Assembly: GCA_031323845.1 (NCBI GenBank)
Contig: JAVIYP010000094.1
Location: 1 to 6,425 of the forward strand
DNA length: 6,425 bases
From: PUPG01 sp031323845
GTDB taxonomy: Bacteria; Bacteroidota; Bacteroidia; Bacteroidales; UBA7960
Direction: 5' to 3'
How positions within the stretch are numbered: position 1 is the stretch's first letter; each line of letters begins with the position of its first letter. Positions 1 through 5,874 of the stretch are shown piece after piece. The notes beneath the pieces are model-generated. The model searched no databases and was not told the origin of the DNA. It worked only from the letters and a program-made list of their open reading frames with translations. Both the position numbers and the translations under genes were made by a program.

Positions 1-74
1 TAACGCTCTTTGAGCGCCTCCAGAACCACCTTTGTCTTTAAGGAAGAACTGAATTTTCTTCTGGTTTTTTTCAT
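1..74 (-). CDS. IS3-family transposase OrfA, N-terminal fragment (runs off the window)
   Basis: The ATG at 74-72 opens a frame of 24 codons that is still open at the window edge. It starts MKKTRRKFSSSLK and continues with a KVVLEALKER block. That is the N-terminus typical of IS3-family OrfA proteins (transposase_8 / helix-turn-helix type), whose members begin with a basic stretch, then FS-x-x-x-K-x-KV and EALKE. OrfA supplies the DNA-binding part of the transposase and is usually joined to the DDE catalytic OrfB by a programmed -1 frameshift. Neither the frameshift site nor OrfB lies in this window. The start is chosen because it matches the family N-terminus and sits at the normal distance from the inverted repeat. 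The fragment is short, but the motif is distinctive. Confidence 0.8.
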   Translation of the reverse strand, partial: MKKTRRKFSSSLKTKVVLEALKER

Positions 75-91
75 GACAGAAATTTAAAGGT

Positions 92-871
92 TTATAAATT
101 CCTGTCCAAATTTTTCAGACCATTACAGTCTCTTATGCTTTTTTCAATGTCTTTGTTTACATTGGTCTTTCCCAAAGGCCCCCTTACATTGTATGCAAAC
201 ACTGACTGATCAGCAATACCTTGCATTTGAACTAATTCAGTTGATTTAATAGGCGCAATTATTGCTTTTGTGTTTGTGTCTACGTGATATTTTGTCGTAG
301 ATATACCAGAAATATCAAAATCAGCAGATCTTCCTATTGGAATATCTTTGCTTGAAGAAATATATGTTGATTCAAGAATCGTTTTACCGACAAATTCTAT
401 GTTTGGTGATGCTTTTAGAAATGATTCTCCATTAAAATCAATGTCAATATTTGTGACAAATACTCCTTTGATATTATACGCTTCTAACTTTTCTATCAAG
501 TCCAGACGATTAATTAAACCAGCAACTTGTGCATCTCCTGCCGTGTCAACAAGATGCTGAAGATTATCCTTTGAAGAAAACTGAGCAAGAGTTCCGACAA
601 ACTCTTTCAACATGGCATCTCCGATTGTGCGACCAGGTGTTTGGGAAATCTTTGTTTGAAAAACATCAATTGTATTTGTTGCTTCATTAAGATAAATCCC
701 ATCAACTCCTTTGTCACCTGATTGATCACATACACTATCAATAGACTCATTTTGACTTAATCGGTAATAATTTTCGAGATACCACATTAAAAATGCGGCA
801 CTTTCTGTCCGACCTGTTATATTATAGTCAGAAATTAAGTCTAAAATATTGGGGTAATCTACTGTCATCAT
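92..871 (-). pseudogene. AIPR-family abortive-infection protein, truncated by IS insertion after codon 248
   Basis: The frame reads 259 codons. Only the first 248 (871-128) look native. The last 11 (CNGLKNLDRNL) and the TAA at 94-92 are encoded by the IS end. Similarity to AIPR proteins (Pfam AIPR, named for abortive infection phage resistance) rests on the N-terminal block ESAAFLMWYLENYY (23-36), the GDKGVDGIY block (52-60) and the core-domain opening FAYNVRGPLGKTNVNKDI (225-242). Family members usually exceed 500 residues and go on with a conserved core that is missing here. Residues D57, Q72 and K74 (GVDGI...VFQTK) resemble the D...QxK signature of Mrr-like PD-(D/E)XK nucleases, so the N-terminus may be a nuclease fold. 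Start: tandem ATG codons at 871 and 868, with no clear ribosome binding site. The gene is AT-rich compared with the restriction-modification gene upstream, which suggests a separate origin. The protein is probably non-functional unless the stub has residual activity. Confidence 0.85.
101..127 (-). repeat. Terminal inverted repeat of the IS3-family element (outer end)
   Basis: The minus-strand sequence from 127 reads TGTAATGGTCTGAAAAA then TTTGGACAGG. It begins with the TG dinucleotide usual for IS3-family ends and contains the TTGGACA block seen in IS150-type repeats. The partner repeat lies outside the window, so the inner limit is approximate. The three or four bases just outside (minus-strand AGAC, plus 128-131) would belong to the target duplication, which cannot be confirmed here. 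Confidence 0.7.
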
Positions 872-1256
872 TTTTTTATAGGTTTAATTTGTGTGTTTTA
901 TTCGAACTTAGTTTGCCGCTGACAACCGCGAGAATAGTCGGCCTTAAAAACATACAAGGACTCAAAAAACATAAAATAAATTTTACAGCTTATAGTGTCT
1001 AACATAAGATTTGATTTAATAAAGCCCGATGGGTTTTCTGAGAATCAAAAATAAGTGCAGAACTGCTACCTAAACGAGCCGCATTATTATAAATATAAAC
1101 CTATCTTAAGAAGCTTTCTTTCCCATTTTATTCAATAGCCTCAGCTGCATTTTATTTCCAAATCAGGCAGAAACATATTCACATTCCATCGAACCATCGA
1201 TTTCCCAAATGTACAAAATCCCCCAACTCCCTCATCTACAAACATAAAAAACTGCT
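872..1256. other. AT-rich intergenic region between the restriction-modification and AIPR genes
   Basis: This 385 bp stretch separates two minus-strand genes and holds no convincing coding frame. On the minus strand TATTTTTG (1053-1046) and TATGTTTG (1246-1239) match the Bacteroidota -7 box TAnnTTTG, but neither has a TTTG box at the expected distance upstream. They are weak candidates for an AIPR promoter. A short hairpin lies at 1021-1037. The gap is long for an operon, so the AIPR gene may have had its own promoter. Confidence 0.5.
1021..1037. terminator. Weak terminator-like hairpin, possibly ending the restriction-modification transcript
   Basis: The arms AAAGCCC (1021-1027) and GGGTTTT (1031-1037) flank a GAT loop, with one G-T wobble when read on the plus strand and one A-C mismatch on the minus strand. 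The minus-strand reading ends in CTTTATT, a poor U-tract. It lies about 220 bp beyond the restriction-modification stop codon and upstream of the AIPR gene. The position suits a terminator between them, but the structure is marginal. Confidence 0.3.
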
Positions 1257-4200
1257 TCACTCCCCCACCACCCCCTTCACCACCACATCAATCTCCCTCA
1301 ACTCCACTACCAAATGCTTCTTGATCTCCAACCGCAGCCGGCCCAACCGCGAAGTCGTGATCTGCTGATCAGCCGGAATGGCATCCAAATATTCACGAAC
1401 CTTAACATGTGCCTCGCGGCCCAACTGCGCCAAACGCTGATGACGCGCATCCGAAGCATCAAAACGAGGGAAATAAACATCAAGGATGCGTTTGTGAATA
1501 TCACGCGCACCAAATAAACCTTTGGTTTGGAAGTCCTTAATCAACAGATTGGGGGTGTTTGAATTGATAATCGCACAGAGATAATGCGCCTCTTCCTGAT
1601 TATCAGTGAAAAATACATAACCCTTACTTTCGACAATGAATTCCAAATCAATGTCCTCACGGTTCACCACTGTTGCATTGGCATCCTTGGCAGAGGCATT
1701 ATATAACACCAAATACTGCGCATTGAGGTTCTGACTTGTAAGCTTGCCTTGCCAGTTCAGATAGTTTTGAAGTGAGATACTCCTGTTCTTTTCAGTACGA
1801 TGAATATCCCAAATATTCTCGGCATTTTTAAACCAGCGCGCCGCATCCGGATAGCCCATGCTGCGCAACTCATCGGCTGTATATAACTTAATGGTCTTTC
1901 GGCCGTTTTCGTCGGTGTGTATCATGATGGGCAGCGCCACCAGGTCGGGACGGAACAGGGCAAACGGCAGAATGCTCTTCGACAAGGCCGTCCTGAAAAT
2001 GAAACTGCTCCACATGCGTCCCTTAAACTCCAAATCCTTCCAGGGTTTTTTGGCATCCGCCAGCACCGCTTCTGACGTGCGGATGTTGAGCAAACGATCG
2101 CTCCAGTCAAAGCCTTCCTGCCAGTTGCCGCTAAATCCCATGTCGAGCTCCACAAAATAAAACGCACGCGGCACAATGGTGGCTCCCTGCCTGAATGCCT
2201 GCTTGTAAGGGTTTTCGCTGTTCTGCACGGCCGATTTTTTATTGGAAAATGCCGACGACCGCCCAAGCTGCACATAATACCATTTCACACCCTCTTCAGT
2301 AAGCTTTTCAGCGGCAACCCGGTAATTGCAGTTGTGCACAGGCAGCCGGCCGCTGATGTTCAGCCCGACAACTCCGGATGCCGGAAAACCCTTGCTTTTC
2401 GCCGCCTTCTCAGAAAACAGCACACAGCTCGGGATGCGAAACAGCGGACTGACTCCGTTCATGTCCCAAATTCCGGTGAGCCGGAATCCTTTGGCTTTGC
2501 CTTTGCGCGTATTGTCGTGGTGATCGGCACTGAGAAAACTGCGCGGCAAAACAAAGGCAAGCTTTCCCTTGTCCTTCAGGAAATAGCTGCTGCAATGTCC
2601 CATAAAAATGGCGGCAATTTCCAGGTGCGGGAAATTGGCCACCCGTTCCGGTTTGATGTCGTATTCAGCAGCCAGCGTGTTCAACTGGTCCTGGTATTCT
2701 TCGTTCTTAATGGAGCTGTAGGTAAACCAGGGCGGATTGCCGATCACATAATCGAACATCCCGCTAAGGAAATAGGGCTTGTAAAGGTTCTGAATAATGA
2801 ATTTCCAGATGGAGTCGCGTCCCTTTTCCTTCACAATTTTCAGCGACTCATAAATCTTGTAAAAGCTTTCGGTAATGTCTTCGCTCAGTCCACCCCGCGA
2901 ATAGCGGCGGGTTAGCGCTGAAGAGAAATCACTAAATGATTCCTTTTTATGATGTGCGGTTTGATCGGCAAGGTTCTCACAAAGGTCAAGAGACTGGTCA
3001 AACAGCGCCACATCTTCAAACATTTTGGTATTGAGCCACAGTTTTTCCCTGTCTATCATCATGGAAAACTCTCCGCCAAAAAGGTTCATCACCCCCACCG
3101 GGGCAAGCAGCGTATTGGCCATAATGATGTTGAGCTGCACCGGCTTTTTCGCGGTGATCACCTCTTTGCCCAGCGCAAGCAGCATGGTGGTTTTGGCAAT
3201 CTGGACGCTGAGCGGGTGGATATCAATGCCATATATATTGTTGTTGATCTGTTCCACATCCATGCCGGGATTGAGATCTTTGACCCTGTGGGCCGCGGCC
3301 CTTAAAAACGAACCGCTGCCGCAGGCCGGGTCAAGGATTTTGTCGTCCGGCTCAAAATGGAATTCGTTAACGATCCTTTCACACAGCCAGTCGGGGGTAT
3401 AGTATTCGCCCAGGGCATGCCTTGTGTCCAGGTCAATGAGTTCCTGGTACACCCCTTTGAGCACATCCTCATCCACATCATTGAAATCATAGGCCGATAT
3501 TTCCTGGGCGATCAGCCGGAACACCTTTTTCAGTCCTTTGAAATTGCGTTCGGCCACCACCCAGTGGAAGAAGTCGTTTTCAATAAAGTTTTGAAGATTA
3601 AAGCGATAGAAGATGTCGCCGGTGAGGATGCCTTCCATTTCGTCATCATCAATATAATCGTCGTTGCTAACCACGGCATAGGCAAGCATTTTGGCGAAAA
3701 TGCTCAGGTAGGTATGTATCAGGAAGGTTTCCTCGCTGGCATCAAAGGAGCCGTAAGCGATGGACAGAAAGCGTTTCCACTGTTCCAGCGAAACCTGCAC
3801 CTCGCCGTATTTTTTCGCCTCGCCGAAGTGGTGTCTCAGTTCCCTGGTGGATTCGATAAAAACGTTGCTGTGGTATCCGAACGACTCTTCGATGCGCCTG
3901 AGGGTGGCGCGTTGTTTTTCTTCCCTGAAGAGGAAGCGGTCAATCCAGTAAAAGAAGTCTTCGGTATTTTTTTCGGTGAGGATGATGGATGCGCTTTCCA
4001 CCTCATTCAGTATCAGTTCGCTTTCGGTGATGGTTTCCAGGCGGTCGAGCTGCGAGATATCGGGGGCAAACACTTTCCATGTGATGCAGTCGGTAGCGAT
4101 GAGGGTAAAGTTGTATCCTTCGCCCGAGTTGAACTGTCCGAGCAGGTATCCGGCAAGTTGTTCTTTGGCATGCTTGAGGCTTTGTTTAAGGTCGCGCTCA

Positions 4201-4448
4201 AACTCGATGATGATTTTGTTGTAGAGGGTATCGGCGCTGCCGCGGTGCAGCCTGTCGGTGCGGGGGATGTTAAGCACCGAGGCTTCTGCCCCGCCGGAGA
4301 TCTTGTCAATGATTCGTTCGATCTCCTTGTCACCGGCATACAGGCGGTTCAGCAAGTCTTTGAAGGCTTCTTTTTTAGTGGCCTCCTTGTTTGCCAGCCG
4401 CACCCTTTGCAGATAAGCCAGTATCAGTGCATGAATATTCTCGGGCAT
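1257..4448 (-). CDS. Type IIG-like restriction enzyme / N6-adenine DNA methyltransferase (Eco57I-type)
   Basis: This single 1063-residue protein should methylate adenine in a specific DNA sequence and probably cleave DNA that lacks the mark. Visible parts, in order: an N-terminal region with D73 and E82-F-E84 followed by a helix with QL and GYL, resembling a PD-(D/E)XK nuclease core; a helical linker (about 160-340); methyltransferase motif X GEYYTP (347-352); motif I DPACGSGSFL (373-382) for S-adenosylmethionine; GIDIHP (407-412); a helical insertion (about 450-560); catalytic motif IV NPPW (571-574), typical of N6-adenine enzymes; GKLAFVLPRSFL (628-639); a probable target-recognition region (about 760-985); and a helical C-terminus. 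Length and layout fit type IIG enzymes, which need no separate specificity subunit. ATG at 4448 is preferred because the nuclease region follows with normal spacing and a TATCTTTG box lies just upstream. No frameshift is seen. A BREX PglX-like or solitary methyltransferase is a less likely alternative: no partner genes are present. Cleavage activity is inferred. Confidence 0.85.
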   Translation of the reverse strand: MPENIHALILAYLQRVRLANKEATKKEAFKDLLNRLYAGDKEIERIIDKISGGAEASVLNIPRTDRLHRGSADTLYNKIIIEFERDLKQSLKHAKEQLAGYLLGQFNSGEGYNFTLIATDCITWKVFAPDISQLDRLETITESELILNEVESASIILTEKNTEDFFYWIDRFLFREEKQRATLRRIEESFGYHSNVFIESTRELRHHFGEAKKYGEVQVSLEQWKRFLSIAYGSFDASEETFLIHTYLSIFAKMLAYAVVSNDDYIDDDEMEGILTGDIFYRFNLQNFIENDFFHWVVAERNFKGLKKVFRLIAQEISAYDFNDVDEDVLKGVYQELIDLDTRHALGEYYTPDWLCERIVNEFHFEPDDKILDPACGSGSFLRAAAHRVKDLNPGMDVEQINNNIYGIDIHPLSVQIAKTTMLLALGKEVITAKKPVQLNIIMANTLLAPVGVMNLFGGEFSMMIDREKLWLNTKMFEDVALFDQSLDLCENLADQTAHHKKESFSDFSSALTRRYSRGGLSEDITESFYKIYESLKIVKEKGRDSIWKFIIQNLYKPYFLSGMFDYVIGNPPWFTYSSIKNEEYQDQLNTLAAEYDIKPERVANFPHLEIAAIFMGHCSSYFLKDKGKLAFVLPRSFLSADHHDNTRKGKAKGFRLTGIWDMNGVSPLFRIPSCVLFSEKAAKSKGFPASGVVGLNISGRLPVHNCNYRVAAEKLTEEGVKWYYVQLGRSSAFSNKKSAVQNSENPYKQAFRQGATIVPRAFYFVELDMGFSGNWQEGFDWSDRLLNIRTSEAVLADAKKPWKDLEFKGRMWSSFIFRTALSKSILPFALFRPDLVALPIMIHTDENGRKTIKLYTADELRSMGYPDAARWFKNAENIWDIHRTEKNRSISLQNYLNWQGKLTSQNLNAQYLVLYNASAKDANATVVNREDIDLEFIVESKGYVFFTDNQEEAHYLCAIINSNTPNLLIKDFQTKGLFGARDIHKRILDVYFPRFDASDARHQRLAQLGREAHVKVREYLDAIPADQQITTSRLGRLRLEIKKHLVVELREIDVVVKGVVGE

Positions 4449-4462
4449 AGATGGTGTTTTTT

Positions 4463-4470
4463 CAAAGATA
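4463..4470 (-). promoter_or_regulatory. Candidate -7 promoter box before the restriction-modification gene
   Basis: The minus strand reads TATCTTTG, an exact match to the Bacteroidota -7 consensus TAnnTTTG, 14 nt before the ATG. No TTTG box is found 19-21 bp further upstream, and the resulting leader would be only about 10 nt, so this is tentative. Confidence 0.3.
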
Positions 4471-4573
4471 GTGTACTTTTTCGGATGGTTGCGTTATTTT
4501 GCCTGCCGGCGCGCAGCGGTCAAAGAGAAGTATGAGCCGGGGTTTTGAATGAGTTTGAGCATTGGGGGTGTGC

Positions 4574-4684
4574 TTTTTTCACCGCGAAGACGCTAAGTAC
4601 GCGAAGGTTTCTTTGTGTCTTTCTTTGCGACCTCTGCGCCTTTGCGGTTATTTTTTCACCGCGAAGACGCAAAGTACGCGAAGG
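4574..4684. repeat. Palindromic intergenic repeat with a duplicated left arm
   Basis: A T6 run plus CACCGCGAAGACGC-t-AAGTACGCGAAGG (4574-4607) recurs at 4651-4684 with one mismatch in 34 bases, a spacing of 77 bp. Between the copies, 4624-4650 (CTTTGCGACCTCTGCG then CCTTTGCGGTTA) is an imperfect reverse complement of the same arm, matching at about 19 of 27 positions. Positions 4580-4650 can therefore fold into a long imperfect hairpin, and the second left arm stands without its partner. I associate this kind of element with environmental Bacteroidota and related genomes. It carries no gene; frames read through it on the plus strand are artefacts. Confidence 0.8.
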
Positions 4685-4688
4685 CTCC

Positions 4689-4744
4689 ATCTGCACATCT
4701 TCACATCTTCACATCTGCACATTTGCACATCTGCACATCTTCAC
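4689..4744. repeat. Tandem array of seven 8-bp units (ATCTKCAC)
   Basis: Starting at 4689 the units are ATCTGCAC, ATCTTCAC, ATCTTCAC, ATCTGCAC, ATTTGCAC, ATCTGCAC and ATCTTCAC; a decayed eighth unit AGCTTCGC follows. The array begins four bases after the second arm of the palindromic repeat, which suggests the two belong to one compound element. Because 8 is not a multiple of 3, all plus-strand frames translate to HLHICTSAHLHIFT-like strings that should not be annotated as protein. Confidence 0.85.
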
Positions 4745-5223
4745 AGCTTCGCCCGTTCACCCCCATACCATCTTCTATCACAGTTAAGCCAAAAAAGCAC
4801 AAAACATCCACTACCGGAAGCAAAAAGACGATCTAAATATACATAGAAAAACAATTCATGTATGATAATTTTTTTACATTATCGTCAAAAGTCTCCAGTA
4901 TGGTTTCAGAATAGCCCGATTACCCGAAACAACAGATATCCATAATGTGAAGAACCCGGTTTTCACGACAAAAAAGCCGACCTGCTAAAAGTGTGACCGC
5001 AAGGTATGATCTGTCAGCACGAAAGGTGTCCACCCGGCATATTGATCTGACGTAATGCTTTGTACTCTAAAGTTAATTGACATCGTCAACCAGTTAGCGA
5101 GGCAAAACAGCATAAAGGCCCGGAGTACAGCATAAAACCTATCACGAAAGACCAAACGGGAAATAAAAAAAACCGGTTACTTTTTTGCTTTTGCCCAACA
5201 GGCTCAAAAACTGGCTTTAAAGT
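4745..5223. other. Gene-free stretch between the repeat cluster and the tRNA terminator
   Basis: I see no coding frame with family features, no RNA gene and no strong hairpin here. Base composition is mixed, with an AT-rich patch around 4830-4890. The only frame of note in this area (5331-5086 on the minus strand) overlaps the tRNA gene and is not credible as protein. Confidence 0.5.
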
Positions 5224-5251
5224 AAAAAAACACCCCTTGATAATCAAGGGG
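5224..5251 (-). terminator. Intrinsic terminator of the tRNA-Cys transcript
   Basis: On the minus strand an 8-bp perfect stem, CCCCTTGA (5251-5244) and TCAAGGGG (5240-5233), encloses a 3-nt loop. It is followed by TG and a run of seven T (5230-5224). It begins 16 nt after the tRNA 3' end, the normal place for a rho-independent terminator of a single tRNA unit. Confidence 0.9.
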
Positions 5252-5266
5252 TTAGGTAAATATTCG

Positions 5267-5337
5267 AGGTCTCGAGCGGATTCGAACCGCTGTAGGAGGT
5301 TTTGCAGACCTCTGCCTAGCCACTCGGCCACGAGACC
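5267..5337 (-). tRNA. tRNA-Cys, anticodon GCA
   Basis: The 71-nt cloverleaf reads as follows on the minus strand: acceptor GGTCTCG (5337-5331) pairs with CGAGACC (5274-5268). The D stem is GCC/GGC, and the anticodon arm is GAGGT-CTGCAAA-ACCTC with anticodon GCA. The variable loop CTAC and T arm AGCGG-TTCGAAT-CCGCT follow. The discriminator base is U (5267), the identity determinant of tRNA-Cys. CCA is not encoded and must be added after transcription. A promoter lies directly upstream and a terminator directly downstream, so it is a single-gene unit. Its 3' end faces the defence genes. Confidence 0.97.
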
Positions 5338-5350
5338 ATCAAAGGGATGG

Positions 5351-5381
5351 CAAAAATAATACTTTTAATCTCAGCATCAAA
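5351..5381 (-). promoter_or_regulatory. Bacteroidota-type promoter of tRNA-Cys
   Basis: On the minus strand TTTG (5381-5378) and TATTTTTG (5358-5351) are separated by 19 bp. Both match the primary sigma factor consensus of Bacteroidota (TTTG, then TAnnTTTG). The -7 box ends 13 nt before the mature tRNA 5' end, leaving a short leader for RNase P removal. This is the clearest taxonomic signal in the window. Confidence 0.75.
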
Positions 5382-5634
5382 AAATAATTTCCGGTATTTC
5401 CGGGAAAAACACCACCGTTACACCTGCACAACAGCCGACACATACAAGAGTCCGAAGCACGCAACCAAAAGATCCTAAGCGTGCATAAAAACGAGGTGTA
5501 TCTCCCTGTTCAGGAAAAAACACCCGAAGCATCATAAGCTTTTTACCACCGGGATGCAGGGCCGGCAGCCCGGTTCACACATCAATAATCCCGGAAGAAA
5601 AAGCCTGAATCAATAAGGGCGGTGCTTTGGTTAT
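5382..5634. other. Intergenic region between the CWC gene and the tRNA-Cys promoter
   Basis: No gene is supported here. The stretch holds the terminator-like structure at 5515-5556, a GC-rich inverted repeat ACCGGG (5548-5553) / CCCGGT (5569-5574) around a GCCGGC core, and a CCGG-TATTT-CCGG mini-hairpin near 5391-5403. The first two probably lie at the 3' end of the transporter-CWC transcript. Confidence 0.45.
5515..5556 (-). terminator. Possible terminator after the CWC gene
   Basis: Read on the minus strand, CATCCCG (5556-5550) can pair with CGGGTG (5526-5521) with one bulged T. An inner AAGC/GCTT stem (5541-5538 with 5530-5527) stacks against it, and six T follow (5520-5515). The outer loop is irregular, so the call is weak. 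Its position about 80 nt past the CWC stop fits the end of that operon. Confidence 0.35.
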
Positions 5635-5868
5635 TCAGTTCCGCGAAGGGACGCTCCGGGGATCATTCACGGGCTCTCCGTGTTGCGCCAAACAGGCCGG
5701 ACACAAACAATCATCGTAATTGTTACGAATGTATGCCAGTTGCTCTGCAGTTAAGGTATAATCCATACACCAGCAAGATTCATTGTGCAAACAAAGGAAA
5801 CGGGTGTCGCAAGAAGGACATACCTTCTCCTTACCTTGTGTCTGTGTATTTTGACCGTTCTCTTTCAA
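5635..5868 (-). CDS. Cysteine-rich CWC-family small protein
   Basis: This 77-residue protein has eight cysteines: C17-x2-C20, C26, C32-W-C34, then C54-x-C56-x2-C59. The CWC triplet, the TAEQLAYIRNNYDDCLCPAC block and the length match the cysteine-rich CWC family (Pfam Cys_rich_CWC) of small bacterial proteins of unknown function. The spacing suggests metal, probably zinc, binding, but that is inference. It has no signal peptide or membrane segment, so it is likely cytoplasmic. The start is TTG at 5868: the frame is closed by the transporter's TAA at 5877-5875, only CAG and GCA lie between, and the next methionine (M35) is inside the cysteine motif. AACAGG just before the TTG may help ribosome binding. 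The 6-nt gap to the transporter stop indicates translational coupling in one operon. The polar tail after residue 62 is poorly conserved in character. Confidence 0.85.
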   Translation of the reverse strand: MKENGQNTQTQGKEKVCPSCDTRFLCLHNESCWCMDYTLTAEQLAYIRNNYDDCLCPACLAQHGEPVNDPRSVPSRN

Positions 5869-5874
5869 TGCCTG

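Larger units (their letters stand above)
1..127 (-). mobile_element. Left end of an IS3-family (IS150-like) insertion sequence, partial
   Basis: Read on the minus strand, the AIPR reading frame stops resembling its family after codon 248. From position 127 downward the DNA begins TGTAATGGTCTGAAAAA and continues TTTGGACAG, the style of terminal inverted repeat found in IS150-group IS3 elements (TGTA start, then AAA...TTGGACA). A 53-nt leader separates this end from the ATG of a transposase OrfA at 74. The element leaves the window at position 1, so the second open reading frame, the right inverted repeat and the target duplication cannot be seen. It lies in the same orientation as the gene it interrupts. 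Exact placement of the end at 127 is inferred from the TG terminus and the loss of AIPR similarity. Confidence 0.82.

Noticed and set aside
2334..2915. Plus-strand open frame of 193 codons inside the restriction-modification gene
   Set aside because: Antisense shadow; no recognisable domain and no start signal.
3357..4535. Long plus-strand open frame (392 codons) opposite the restriction-modification gene
   Set aside because: It is antisense to a gene with clear methyltransferase motifs, shows no family features itself, and runs past the true gene's start. It is a codon-bias shadow.
4689..4744. CRISPR array
   Set aside because: The units are 8 bp and directly adjacent, with no spacers of unique sequence and no cas genes nearby.
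4545..4846. Overlapping plus-strand frames rich in His, Leu, Cys, Thr and Phe
   Set aside because: They are translations of the palindromic repeat and the 8-bp tandem array in three frames, a frequent source of false proteins.
5086..5331. Minus-strand 81-codon frame
   Set aside because: Its first part is the tRNA-Cys gene and its middle is the tRNA terminator, so it cannot be a real protein gene.
5548..5574. GC-rich inverted repeat as an intrinsic terminator by itself
   Set aside because: Neither strand has a T-run after the second arm; kept only as a note in the intergenic entry.
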